The position numbers and the translations under genes were made by a program. A DNA stretch of 64,000 nucleotides from Eubacterium sp. (GTDB lineage: Bacteria; Bacillota; Clostridia; Lachnospirales; Lachnospiraceae), in NCBI GenBank assembly GCA_024698585.1, contig JAILRB010000028.1, forward strand, positions 1-64,000, written 5' to 3'. The notes beneath the pieces are model-generated. The model was not told the origin of the DNA, did not search any database, and saw nothing but the letters and a program-made list of their open reading frames with translations. This document shows positions 1 through 8,402 of the stretch, in pieces. The number at the start of each line of letters is the position of its first letter. The first letter of the stretch is position 1.

Positions 1-1
1 G

Positions 2-130
2 GTAATTTCATTAGCCTTTTCCATAGTGATTGAGCAAATAAAAAAATGGATTCGCTATGAAAAACTAATAGATAGAATACAGCTTTTTTTGAATAACTTA
101 GTTGATGGTTTTTGTAATGAAGATGTATAG
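2..130 (+). CDS. C-terminal end of an unidentified protein (partial at window edge)
   Basis: An open frame runs from the window edge to a TAG at 128-130 and encodes the last 42 residues of a protein. The visible part begins with a short hydrophobic stretch (VISLAFSIVIEQ), continues with basic residues (IKKWIRYEK) and ends NNLVDGFCNEDV. This could be the end of a membrane protein whose last helix is followed by a cytoplasmic tail. No family can be assigned from so little sequence. It lies on the same strand as the dehydrogenase that follows 53 bases later. The call rests only on the open frame and its plausible composition. Confidence 0.4.
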   Translation, partial: VISLAFSIVIEQIKKWIRYEKLIDRIQLFLNNLVDGFCNEDV

Positions 131-183
131 AATTTCATTGAGGAAACGATAATGAAACTATAAAGAAATTGGGAGGTTATAAT

Positions 184-1299
184 ATGACAGAAAGTAGACC
201 GTTTGTAGAGTGGGATTTAATGAACCGATTCATGGTAGATGCCTTTTCGGGGTATGGTGTTCCAAGAGAGGATGCAGAGATTTGTGCGGATGTATTGTTG
301 GAATCAGACAGAAGAGGTATTGAGAGTCATGGATGTAATCGGTTTAAACCGATTTATATTGACCGAATTAAGAAAGGAACGTTACTCCCGGTTACAAACA
401 TTGAAATATTAAAGGAAACTCCAACTACGGTGGTAATGGATGCCCATGATGGAATGGGAATGGTAGCCAGTCATAAAATAATGAAAATGTTAATTGAAAA
501 AGCGAAAACTTATGGTATGGCTGGAGGGGCTATCAGAAATTCAACGCATTACGGAATTGCAGGCTATTGGTCTTCTATGGCAAGCAAAGAAGGGTTGATT
601 GGTATTACTGGAACGAATGCCAGACCGTCGATTGCACCGACTTTTGGTGTGGATAATATGATGGGAACCAATCCTTTAACATTTTCACTTCCGACAGATG
701 AAGAATTTCCGTTCTGTCTGGATTGTGCCACATCCATTGTGCAGCGTGGAAAAATAGAATATTACGCCAGAGAAGGAAAAGAAACTCCAAAAGGAATGGT
801 TATTTCCAGAGACGGAACGGCCATGACGGATAGTGAAGAAATATTAAAGGCGTTAGTCGATGAAACAGCAGCATTGGCACCGCTTGGAGGGATTGGAGAA
901 GAACTGGCGGGATACAAGGGATATGGATATGCTGCAGTGGTTGAGATATTGTCAGCAGCGTTATCCGGTGGACAATTCATGAAAGCCTTAACCGGAGTGG
1001 ATCCGGAAGGAAATCCGCAGATGTATCATTTAGGACACTTCTTCTTTGTAGTGGATCCGGAAGCTTATATGGGATTGGAAACATTTCGAAAGACTGCCGG
1101 AGATATTTGCCGTGCACTTAGAAATTCGACAAAGGCTCCGGGAGAAAGCAGAATTTACACTGCAGGGGAAAAAGAATACGATACCTGGTTATTTAGAAAA
1201 GATAAGGGTGTTCCGGTAGGAGAAGCAGTGCAAAAAGATATTTTGGACGTTCGGGATGAATTAGGGCTTTCTTATCATTTTGATTTTGAAAAAGAATAG
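184..1299 (+). CDS. Malate/L-lactate dehydrogenase family (Ldh2/YbiC type) oxidoreductase
   Basis: The 371-residue protein belongs to the Ldh2 family of NAD(P)-dependent 2-hydroxyacid dehydrogenases, which is unrelated to the Rossmann-fold malate and lactate dehydrogenases. Visible family motifs are the N-terminal RRGIESHGCNRF segment, the STHYGIAGYW segment carrying the conserved His, and DCATSIVQRGKIE in the cofactor-binding part. The length is close to the usual 340-370. I chose the ATG at 184 because GGGAGG lies 7 bases upstream; an in-frame TTG at 169 precedes that ribosome-binding site. The substrate cannot be read from sequence; malate, lactate, ureidoglycolate and 2,3-diketo-gulonate are all used in the family. 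It is probably a soluble cytoplasmic enzyme, followed by two hairpins. Confidence 0.85.
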   Translation: MTESRPFVEWDLMNRFMVDAFSGYGVPREDAEICADVLLESDRRGIESHGCNRFKPIYIDRIKKGTLLPVTNIEILKETPTTVVMDAHDGMGMVASHKIMKMLIEKAKTYGMAGGAIRNSTHYGIAGYWSSMASKEGLIGITGTNARPSIAPTFGVDNMMGTNPLTFSLPTDEEFPFCLDCATSIVQRGKIEYYAREGKETPKGMVISRDGTAMTDSEEILKALVDETAALAPLGGIGEELAGYKGYGYAAVVEILSAALSGGQFMKALTGVDPEGNPQMYHLGHFFFVVDPEAYMGLETFRKTAGDICRALRNSTKAPGESRIYTAGEKEYDTWLFRKDKGVPVGEAVQKDILDVRDELGLSYHFDFEKE

Positions 1300-1320
1300 A
1301 GAGTTCGCATTGCGAACTCT
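1300..1320 (+). repeat. Perfect inverted repeat just after the dehydrogenase stop codon
   Basis: AGAGTTCGCA and TGCGAACTCT form a 10-bp perfect inverted repeat separated by one base. It starts right at the stop codon. No clear T run follows, so it may be an mRNA 3'-end stabilising hairpin rather than the terminator itself, which appears to be the next hairpin. Confidence 0.55.
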
Positions 1321-1352
1321 CCAATAATGTTTTGTTTGCATAATGAGCTTTG

Positions 1353-1380
1353 ACGCTCCGAATAGGAGCGTTTTCTTTTG
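1353..1380 (+). terminator. Rho-independent terminator after the Ldh2-type gene
   Basis: The stem ACGCTCC / GGAGCGT (1353-1359 and 1365-1371) closes a 5-base loop and is followed by TTTCTTTT. It lies between the dehydrogenase and the convergent gene ending at 1385. Confidence 0.8.
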
Positions 1381-1384
1381 CACT

Positions 1385-2239
1385 TTATTTTTCGATTGTC
1401 GTGTGAAACAGCTCATTATAATCCGCATCACTACAGGTTAATTCCATTGAAACCTTCTTTATGGAATTACTGGAAATACCATCGGTAGTTACCGGAAAAT
1501 AGAAAATGCAATTCGGATAAATTTCCGAGTAAGAAAAATTATTTAGGTCTGAGTCATTGACAAAGATTCCTAAGATTTCTGTTGTAATTAAGGAATCAGA
1601 ATTGTTTTCAATGATTACGTAACGTTCTGCGTTGTTGTCTGCATTGTCTTTAAAGTCAGTGGCTGAAATGTCGATGCTCTTTTCGGTATACAGTGTTTTG
1701 GCAGAATCATCAGGAAGATAGGCATAATTGAAATCACCGAAATCAAAAGTCTGGACGTCTCCGGAGAAAAGGACTTCATCCTGAATATTAGTACAGATAA
1801 AATCAAGGGTGATGTTTTTGATGTCTTCTGATTTTTCAATTCCGCAAAATGCACTGTATTCTTCCAAAGAAATGGTGACATCTTTTATTTCGCCGGCGTT
1901 TACACTTTCAAGAATCATAAGCTGTGTCATGACTTTATTGATGGCTATGCTGTGACAAGAAGCTGTGACAGACTGTTCAGTCTGATTTTCAATGGAAAAT
2001 ACGATGGAAGAATCTTCCAAGCTTTTTATAGAAAGCTTTAGACCGTTTCCGGAAAAGAGTTCGAGCAAAGTGTTATCTGCTGTTGCAGAAACTGGTTTTG
2101 CCTTGGTTTCTTTCACTTGGGTTACAGGGGATGTCTGATATACTTTTTTTGAATGTATTCCAAAGAAAGCAACGCATAAAATGATTGCGCATATCAGAGT
2201 GATACATCCGATGATTGAAATAATAATTTTATTATTCAT
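1385..2239 (-). CDS. Membrane-anchored protein of unknown function
   Basis: The 284-residue protein starts with a short basic segment and one strong hydrophobic helix (about residues 5-27, IISIIGCITLICAIILCVAF), so it is probably an N-terminally anchored extracytoplasmic protein. The outside part is acidic and rich in beta-prone repeats, with three similar stretches of the type ...LFSGNGLKLSIKSLEDSSIVFSIENQ and ...ISLEEYSAFCGIEKSEDIKNITLDF. I recognise no named domain. The ATG at 2239 is chosen because AAGGAGT lies about 7 bases upstream; the open frame extends further but without a ribosome-binding site and into the divergent gene. It is transcribed away from the GTPase-NYN gene, with a promoter at 2276-2304. 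Confidence 0.7.
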   Translation of the reverse strand: MNNKIIISIIGCITLICAIILCVAFFGIHSKKVYQTSPVTQVKETKAKPVSATADNTLLELFSGNGLKLSIKSLEDSSIVFSIENQTEQSVTASCHSIAINKVMTQLMILESVNAGEIKDVTISLEEYSAFCGIEKSEDIKNITLDFICTNIQDEVLFSGDVQTFDFGDFNYAYLPDDSAKTLYTEKSIDISATDFKDNADNNAERYVIIENNSDSLITTEILGIFVNDSDLNNFSYSEIYPNCIFYFPVTTDGISSNSIKKVSMELTCSDADYNELFHTTIEK

Positions 2240-2275
2240 ACAAATACTCCTTTTTGTCATTCTATTGTCCGAAAA

Positions 2276-2304
2276 AGTATACTTGATTTTGGAGTAAGAA
2301 ACAA
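2276..2304 (-). promoter_or_regulatory. SigA-type promoter for the membrane-anchored protein
   Basis: On the minus strand TTGTTT (2304-2299) and TATACT (2281-2276) are separated by 17 bases, about 35 bases upstream of the start codon at 2239. Confidence 0.6.
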
Positions 2305-2319
2305 ACAATATAGGTATTG

Positions 2320-2350
2320 AATTAGTTGATTTATAAAACAAATTAGTTGA
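2320..2350 (+). repeat. 10-bp direct repeat with 21-bp period before the GTPase-NYN gene
   Basis: AATTAGTTGA occurs at 2320-2329 and again at 2341-2350, so the copies are 21 bases apart, about two helical turns. The second copy ends 10 bases before the start codon. The arrangement suits a dimeric regulator, but no known box is recognised. Confidence 0.55.
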
Positions 2351-2360
2351 AAGAGGAATT

Positions 2361-4976
2361 ATGAAACAAATAACATTAGGAATCTTAGCGCATGTAGACG
2401 GTGGGAAGACCACATTGTCGGAGTCGTTATTATATAATACAGGGAAAATAAAGGCGTTAGGACGAGTTGATCATAAAAATACATATTTAGACAATTTTTC
2501 CATGGAGAGAGAACGAGGTATTACCATTTTTTCAAAACAGGCTGTTTTTGAATATGGGGATACAACGTTTACTCTGTTGGATACTCCGGGACATGTGGAT
2601 TTCTCCACAGAAATGGAACGTACCCTGCAGGTGCTTGATTATGCAATTTTGATTGTCAGTGGCAGCGAAGGGGTTCAGGGGCATACGGAAACTCTTTGGA
2701 AACTTTTGAGAAAATATGAGATTCCTACATTTATCTTTGTAAATAAAATGGATATGCCAAGAACCAATAAGGAATTTAGCAGTGAAAACATGCGTGTTTG
2801 TCTGGGGGACGGGATCGTGGACTTTAGTCTTGAAAAACCAGACTATGAGCAAATTGCCATGTGCGATGAACAGGCATTGGAATATTATATGGAACATGAT
2901 ACTCTGACAGATGAAATTCTTTGTAGTCTGGTTCAAAACCGTCAATTGTTCCCGTGCTATTATGGTTCTGCGTTAAACAATAAAGGCGTCATGGAATTAT
3001 TGGAGGGTATTTGTCGGTACAGCTATGAGCCGGTTTATTCGGATGATTTCGGAGCCAAGGTATATAAAATCACGAAAGATTCTGCAGGAAACAGATTGAC
3101 TCATATGAAAATCACTGGAGGCAGTTTAAATGTTCGAGATGAAGTGAAAGGAATATCTAATGGTGAGGAATGGGCGCAAAAGGTAAATGATATTCGAATT
3201 TATTCCGGAGAAAAGTATTCTTTGGTTCAAACAGTGAATGCCGGGGAAATCTGTGCAGTTGCCGGATTGGAGGAAACCTATTCCGGACAAGGACTAGGTT
3301 GTGAGTCAGAGACTGAAGAACCGGATTTGAAACCGGTTTTGTCTTATAGTGTCTTGTTGCCGAAAGGTTGCAATGTCAATCAAGTGTATCAGCAGTTAAA
3401 GGAATTAGAAGAAGAGGATCCAACTTTAAATTTACGATGGAATGAAGAAACTTCTGAAATACATGTCAGGGTTATGGGACCGATTCAGATTGAGTTGTTA
3501 AAAACTCAGATTCAGGAACGATTTGGAATAGAGGTTTCTTTTGGAACAGGGAAGATTTTATATAAGGAAACAATTCTAAATACCGTGGAAGGTGTAGGGC
3601 ACTTTGAACCTTTGCGCCATTATGCAGAAGTCCATTTATTATTGGAGCCGGGAGAACCGGGAAGCGGAATTACTTTTGAGTCAAAAGCAGACAGTAATAG
3701 TCTGTCCAGAAATTGGCAACGTCTAATTATGACTCATTTGGCAGAACGGGAGCATCGTGGTGTGTTAACCGGAGCACCGGTTACGGATATCCATTTTACA
3801 TTAATTGCCGGAAAAGCGCATTTGAAACACACGGAAGGTGGCGATTTCCGACAGGCGACATACAGAGCTGTTCGTCAAGGACTAAAAAAGGCGGAAAGCG
3901 TTTTGTTGGAACCTTATTATGATTTTGTTCTGGATATTTCTTCGGAACAGGTAGGACGAGCTATGACAGATTTGGGAAATATGAACGGGCATATGAATCC
4001 ACCGCAAATTGTGGGAGAAAAAACCAGACTTACCGGATATGCTCCGGTTTCTGAAATTGGAGACTATCAGATTCAGGTTAATGAATATTCTCACGGGAAG
4101 GGGACATTGACCTTGAAATATAAAGGGTATGCACCATGCCATAATCAGGAACAGGTGATTGAGGAAAAAGGATACGACAGTGAAAAGGATATGAGAAATC
4201 CTACCGGTTCTGTTTTTTGTACACATGGTGCCGGATTTTATGTTCCTTGGGATGAAGTGGAACAGTATATGCATGTGAAGACGGATTTAAAATCTAATCA
4301 ATCTTTTGATGTGGTACCGAAAATTTCAGAGGAAATCAGACCGAAAAAAGAAAAGGATACTTATGCTACGGATCAAGAACTTATGGCGATTTTCGAGAAG
4401 ACATTTGGACCGGTAAGGCGAAAACGATATCAGGAAAAGCGAAGCAGTGTTTATGAAAAACAAAAGAAACCGGTTTATCGGAAAAAGGGACCTAATTTAC
4501 CGTCTTGTCTTCTGGTAGACGGTTATAATATCATTTTTGCATGGGAGGAACTGAAGACGCTTGCAGCAAAAAATATTGATGCAGCCAGGGACAAATTATT
4601 GGATATGCTGTCGAACTATCAGGGATATACCGGTACAACAGTAATCGCAGTGTTTGATGCATATAATGTGAAGCGTCATAAAGAAACTATTTACCGTCAC
4701 CAAAATGTATACGTTGTTTTCACAAAAGAAGCGGAAAGTGCGGATATCTACATTGCAAAAACAACGCATCAATTGGCAAGTAAATATAAAATCACCGTCG
4801 CAACATCGGATGCTTTGGAACAGTTGATTATTATGGGACATGGAGCTCTTCGAATGTCAGCAATGAACTTTTATGAAGAGTACCAAAGGGTGGAAAAAGA
4901 AATATCCGGATATCTGAATCAAAAGAATCAATTGGGAAATTATGTTGTTTCCGAGGATGAACTCTTAAACGGATAA
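2361..4976 (+). CDS. Tet(M)-like translational GTPase fused to a Rae1/YacP-like NYN endoribonuclease domain
   Basis: The 871-residue protein has two recognisable parts. Residues 1 to about 650 follow the EF-G/ribosomal-protection architecture: P-loop AHVDGGKTT (10-18), RGITI (52-56), DTPGH (74-78, with the catalytic His) and NKMD (128-131), then domains II to V. A basic linker (about 660-712) follows. Residues 715-850 match the NYN fold of Rae1/YacP: LVDGYN with D720, VFDAY with D766, SADIYI with D795 and ATSD with D817 keep all the acidic residues. Rae1 is known to cut mRNA in the ribosomal A site. The combination suggests a GTPase that brings a nuclease to the ribosome, but this is inference. 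Classical tetracycline-resistance proteins are about 640 residues and lack the nuclease. Ribosome-binding site GAAAGAGGA; convergent 12-bp overlap with asnB. Confidence 0.85.
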   Translation: MKQITLGILAHVDGGKTTLSESLLYNTGKIKALGRVDHKNTYLDNFSMERERGITIFSKQAVFEYGDTTFTLLDTPGHVDFSTEMERTLQVLDYAILIVSGSEGVQGHTETLWKLLRKYEIPTFIFVNKMDMPRTNKEFSSENMRVCLGDGIVDFSLEKPDYEQIAMCDEQALEYYMEHDTLTDEILCSLVQNRQLFPCYYGSALNNKGVMELLEGICRYSYEPVYSDDFGAKVYKITKDSAGNRLTHMKITGGSLNVRDEVKGISNGEEWAQKVNDIRIYSGEKYSLVQTVNAGEICAVAGLEETYSGQGLGCESETEEPDLKPVLSYSVLLPKGCNVNQVYQQLKELEEEDPTLNLRWNEETSEIHVRVMGPIQIELLKTQIQERFGIEVSFGTGKILYKETILNTVEGVGHFEPLRHYAEVHLLLEPGEPGSGITFESKADSNSLSRNWQRLIMTHLAEREHRGVLTGAPVTDIHFTLIAGKAHLKHTEGGDFRQATYRAVRQGLKKAESVLLEPYYDFVLDISSEQVGRAMTDLGNMNGHMNPPQIVGEKTRLTGYAPVSEIGDYQIQVNEYSHGKGTLTLKYKGYAPCHNQEQVIEEKGYDSEKDMRNPTGSVFCTHGAGFYVPWDEVEQYMHVKTDLKSNQSFDVVPKISEEIRPKKEKDTYATDQELMAIFEKTFGPVRRKRYQEKRSSVYEKQKKPVYRKKGPNLPSCLLVDGYNIIFAWEELKTLAAKNIDAARDKLLDMLSNYQGYTGTTVIAVFDAYNVKRHKETIYRHQNVYVVFTKEAESADIYIAKTTHQLASKYKITVATSDALEQLIIMGHGALRMSAMNFYEEYQRVEKEISGYLNQKNQLGNYVVSEDELLNG

Positions 4977-6779
4977 ATGATATTTTCTCATCCAATAACC
5001 AATCTGTAACAAATAGGCCAATAATTGCGGACCAGCCATTAGCTGGCCGAACCATGGTTTACCATAATCTTTCGGGGCAGAAACAAACTGCTCCACCTTA
5101 GAAGAATCTAAAATCATTTGCAAGGATGCATTGGAATGTAATTCATCCAAAAGCATTTTGCCTAATAATAGCTCATATCCCGGATCATAAGTTTTGGGAT
5201 ATGGGCTTTTTTTACGATAGAGTATTTCTTTCGGGAGATATTTTTTCCCGCATTCTACAATGAGACTTTTGGTCTGTCCCCGATAGCACTTATATTCCCA
5301 TGGAATATTGAATACATATTCTAGAATTCGATAATCAGCATAAGGAACTCGTGCCTCCAGTCCGGAATACATGCTGCATCGGTCCATTCGGTTCAACAAT
5401 GTCATCATGAACCACCGGATGTTTAACCATGACATTTTTCTCCGTTTTGTTTCTGTTGAAGAATCGGATTCCAAAAGAGGACACTGATCCATGGATTGAT
5501 GATATTGCAAAGAAATGTATTCTTCCAAGGGAAGAGATTTTATGAAATCTTTTTGAAAAAGTGCAGTTCTGGCAGGTAAATCAAAGGACCATGGGAAGGT
5601 GTTTTTTTCCAACAAATCCTTTTTGTGAAACCATGGATAACCGCCAAAGATTTCATCCGCACATTCGCCGGTTAAGGTTACCTTACATTCCTTTGCAACA
5701 ATGCTGCAAAAGTACAGCATGGAAGCCTCCACATCTGCCATACAAGGCATATCTCTGGCATCTACTGTCCGGTACAGACAATCCAATTGGGTTTTGCTAT
5801 CGCATTCCAAATAGTGATGCTTACTATTTACGTAATCCTTCATCAAATCCACGAAAGGACGATCCATGGAACATTGATATGGGTTGGCTTTGAAATTCTT
5901 CTGATTGTCTACGAAATCAAAAGAGAAGGTCGTAAGAGGTGTCTCGCCGAATTCCTTTGCTACAATGGCAGTCACCAGACTGGAATCTAATCCGCCGGAA
6001 AGAAACGTACAAATAGGAATATCCGAAACCATCTGGCGTTTGATACTGTCCTCAATGAGAAAACTGCAATGAGAAATGGTTTCCTCGTAGCTTTCCGTGT
6101 GCTGTAAACTCTTGAGCCTCCAGTAACAATGGTCTTCAAATCCTTCGGAGGAAATCAACAGATAATGACCTGGAAGAACCTCGTTGATTCCCTGAAAAAC
6201 TCCGTTGCCCGGAGTGTGTGCCGGACCAAGGCCAATGATTTCGCACCAGGAATTCTGGTCGATTTTCGGAGTAACCCCGTAAGAAAAAATCCCTTTGATT
6301 TCCGAAGCGAACACAAATTCCTCTTTTTGATTCCAGTAAAACAATGGCTTTACGCCAATATGATCCCGACAGAGAAGTAGGCGATTATCTTCATAAATGG
6401 CAAATGCAAAGATTCCGTTTAATTCTGAGAAAATTTTTGCTCCGAAGACCAGATAGCAGTAGAGAATTACCTCGGTATCACTGTGCCCCTCAAAACGAAT
6501 CGAAAAAGGAAGCAGGCGATATTTTAATTCCTGTAAATTATAGATTTCTCCATTGTAAACAATCGTAGCTGTCCGGCCGTGAAAAGTTCGGGTCATGGGC
6601 TGTCTGCCACCGGATAAATCCCGAATGGATAATCGCGTATGACATAGCCCGCAATTATTTGTGACAAAACTTCCCCAGTCATCCGGCCCACGATGTTTCA
6701 GAGAAGTTTTCATGGTTTCTAGTTGCTGTGTAGCGTTGGTGTTTGGAATTCTTTGAAAGTAACCGGCAATTCCGCACAT
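4965..6779 (-). CDS. asnB: Asparagine synthase (glutamine-hydrolysing)
   Basis: The 604-residue enzyme makes asparagine from aspartate, ATP and glutamine. Starting at the ATG at 6779 gives MCGIAGYF, placing the nucleophilic Cys at position 2 after Met removal, as the class II amidotransferase domain requires. AAGGAG lies just upstream, which rejects the in-frame ATG at 6794. The N-terminal half holds the glutaminase domain (RGPDDWG, the NGEIYN segment). The C-terminal half carries the pyrophosphate loop SGGLDSSLV of the synthetase domain. The length fits AsnB/AsnO proteins. It lies 63 bases downstream of dpaB on the same strand with no clear terminator, so it may be co-expressed during sporulation. 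Its last codons overlap the GTPase-NYN gene tail to tail. Confidence 0.93.
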   Translation of the reverse strand: MCGIAGYFQRIPNTNATQQLETMKTSLKHRGPDDWGSFVTNNCGLCHTRLSIRDLSGGRQPMTRTFHGRTATIVYNGEIYNLQELKYRLLPFSIRFEGHSDTEVILYCYLVFGAKIFSELNGIFAFAIYEDNRLLLCRDHIGVKPLFYWNQKEEFVFASEIKGIFSYGVTPKIDQNSWCEIIGLGPAHTPGNGVFQGINEVLPGHYLLISSEGFEDHCYWRLKSLQHTESYEETISHCSFLIEDSIKRQMVSDIPICTFLSGGLDSSLVTAIVAKEFGETPLTTFSFDFVDNQKNFKANPYQCSMDRPFVDLMKDYVNSKHHYLECDSKTQLDCLYRTVDARDMPCMADVEASMLYFCSIVAKECKVTLTGECADEIFGGYPWFHKKDLLEKNTFPWSFDLPARTALFQKDFIKSLPLEEYISLQYHQSMDQCPLLESDSSTETKRRKMSWLNIRWFMMTLLNRMDRCSMYSGLEARVPYADYRILEYVFNIPWEYKCYRGQTKSLIVECGKKYLPKEILYRKKSPYPKTYDPGYELLLGKMLLDELHSNASLQMILDSSKVEQFVSAPKDYGKPWFGQLMAGPQLLAYLLQIGYWMRKYHLSV

Positions 6780-6842
6780 AGAATCTCCTTTCAATCATTA
6801 TGATAATAGTGTATTCGCCGAATGTCTTAATCATGAATCGGT

Positions 6843-7442
6843 TTATTCTTTTATATGAGGACTTTTAATGACCGGTTGGATTTGCTTTCCCTTCAAGGCC
6901 ATTGCAATGGTATCTTCAATCAAGTCCATATGGGCAATCATGGAATTTGGTTTACTGACATAATTGTCCTGCCCGAAGGGAACGAAATAGATGTTTTTTG
7001 TGTTTAATAAGATTCCGATATTTTTCAGGTTCATCCCCAAGGCGTCATTAGTGCTTAAGAAAATCACCAGTGGCCGATTATTTCTTAAATGAGCCTTGGC
7101 AGCCATAAGAACCGGCGTATCGGATATTCCGTTGGCTAATTTGGAAAGTGTATTTCCGGTACAGGGGGCAATAATCAATAAATCCAATAGCCCTTTAGGG
7201 CCAATCGGTTCTGCTCCGGGAATTGTGGTAATTGGATTTTTATGGGTAATTTCTTTGGCACGTTGCAGAAAGGTTTCGCTTTTTCCAAAACGACTGTCTG
7301 TGGTTGCGGCCTGATTAGAAAAAATCGCTGTGATATTTGCCTGTGTTTTTGCAAGGTGTTCTAAAGCCTTGAAAATATTGTCATAAGTGCAGAATGATCC
7401 GGTAAGACCAATGCCGATATTTATGTTGGAAAAATCATACAT
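6843..7442 (-). CDS. dpaB: Dipicolinate synthase subunit B (SpoVFB)
   Basis: The 199-residue flavoprotein-like subunit works with DpaA to oxidise dihydrodipicolinate to dipicolinic acid in the mother cell, and the product is then moved into the spore core. The N-terminal IGIGLTGSFCTYDN motif and the later APCTGNTLSKLANGISDTPVL segment are typical of SpoVFB and its flavoprotein fold. The length matches the family (about 200). It starts 7 bases after the dpaA stop codon, so the two are an operon in the usual dpaA-dpaB order. This is strong evidence that the organism makes dipicolinate-containing spores. Confidence 0.93.
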   Translation of the reverse strand: MYDFSNINIGIGLTGSFCTYDNIFKALEHLAKTQANITAIFSNQAATTDSRFGKSETFLQRAKEITHKNPITTIPGAEPIGPKGLLDLLIIAPCTGNTLSKLANGISDTPVLMAAKAHLRNNRPLVIFLSTNDALGMNLKNIGILLNTKNIYFVPFGQDNYVSKPNSMIAHMDLIEDTIAMALKGKQIQPVIKSPHIKE

Positions 7443-7449
7443 GGTTTTT

Positions 7450-8259
7450 TTACATCCTTTCTAAATATGATACGACTTTTATTGCAATGATTTCCCCTGC
7501 CGTCTTCGGATTATACTTACCCGGTAGGCCGGGGCATGTATATAAAGAAAGAGCATTGGCTTCTGCAAAATCCAGGTTTAACCCATAGGGATAAGAGGAT
7601 ATATCATATAGTACACAGCTTTTTTGAAATTGTTCATATTGTTCCGGTGAAAGAATTTCTTGTGGAACCGTGTTAATCAAAAGGTCAGCTTCTAACAGTC
7701 TGGCGGATAATTGTTCCGGGGCTAATGCTTGGAATCCGAAGGAGGATGCACGGGAACGATTTGCCTCATGATGGTCATAAACATAGACAGTGCTTTGGAA
7801 TCCTTTGAACAGCATTGCAAGGTTCATGCCGCATCGGCCAAATCCCAGAAGAATTATTTTAGCATCACGTAAGGAGAAGGCAGTTTGGGTAATGATCTTT
7901 CCAAGTAATGCTTCGGCAGTCAGATATGCGTTTTGCCATACGATTTCTGAGTCTTTCAGAAAGTCAACGGCGGTGATTCCTCTCTCCGCGAATTGTCCGG
8001 AGATTGATTCCGGAATCGCACCGGCAAACATCAGCTGTCCGTTTTTTAATAACCGGATCAATGTTTCAACCGGAAAGGCGGATTGAAAGTCGCAGTTTAC
8101 GTATTCGCTAAATTTCAGGAATGGGGTAGAGGCTAAAATAACATCTGCATCCTGAAGATTGAAATTTGAAACAAGTTCCACGTCATAATCCATTTTACGT
8201 AAGTAAGCCCAGGCATAGTATTGTCGTTGGTCACCTGAAATGATTTTTATTTTCTTCAT
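7450..8259 (-). CDS. dpaA: Dipicolinate synthase subunit A (SpoVFA)
   Basis: The 269-residue NAD(P)-binding subunit of dipicolinate synthase has a Rossmann-like segment IILLGFGRCGMNLA in its second half and a family-typical start (KIKIISGDQRQYY). The protein is slightly shorter than Bacillus SpoVFA. The ATG at 8259 is chosen because TGGAGGTGAAT precedes it; the in-frame ATG at 8271 overlaps that ribosome-binding site. A sequence matching the SigK promoter consensus lies directly upstream (8276-8302), in keeping with mother-cell expression known for spoVF in Bacillus. It is followed by dpaB and then asnB. Confidence 0.92.
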   Translation of the reverse strand: MKKIKIISGDQRQYYAWAYLRKMDYDVELVSNFNLQDADVILASTPFLKFSEYVNCDFQSAFPVETLIRLLKNGQLMFAGAIPESISGQFAERGITAVDFLKDSEIVWQNAYLTAEALLGKIITQTAFSLRDAKIILLGFGRCGMNLAMLFKGFQSTVYVYDHHEANRSRASSFGFQALAPEQLSARLLEADLLINTVPQEILSPEQYEQFQKSCVLYDISSYPYGLNLDFAEANALSLYTCPGLPGKYNPKTAGEIIAIKVVSYLERM

Positions 8260-8275
8260 ATTCACCTCCATAATT

Positions 8276-8302
8276 TAATATATGAATCGGAAAGTTGATG
8301 GT
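8276..8302 (-). promoter_or_regulatory. Candidate SigK promoter of dpaA
   Basis: On the minus strand an AC dinucleotide (8302-8301) is followed by 16 bases and CATATATTA (8284-8276), matching the SigK pattern AC-N16-CATANNNTA. The predicted transcript start would be very close to the ribosome-binding site at 8269-8263, leaving a leader of only about 10 bases, which lowers confidence. Confidence 0.4.
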
Positions 8303-8366
8303 TCAAAGAACAGAAAACATAAGAAATGTTAACGGTAAAATTAAGGGTTTTAAAAATGTTTTTAAA

Positions 8367-8375
8367 TGGTATAAT
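8367..8375 (+). promoter_or_regulatory. Extended -10 promoter element of the CotH-like gene
   Basis: TGGTATAAT at 8367-8375 is a perfect extended -10 (TGN-TATAAT), 28 bases before the start codon. No good -35 hexamer is seen at 17 bases, as is common with extended -10 promoters. Confidence 0.5.
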
Positions 8376-8402
8376 GAAGAAAAATGTGTATCGGAGGTTA
8401 CA

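Noticed and set aside
2361-4976. Acquired tetracycline-resistance gene
   Set aside because: The GTPase part is Tet(M)-like, but the protein is about 230 residues longer with a nuclease domain, has no mobile-element neighbours or leader peptide, and its base use looks like the rest of the window. Resistance is not supported.
8295-8402. Earlier start codon for the CotH-like protein
   Set aside because: It would put 36 residues before a clear signal peptide and has no ribosome-binding site; the ATG at 8403 has GGAGG.
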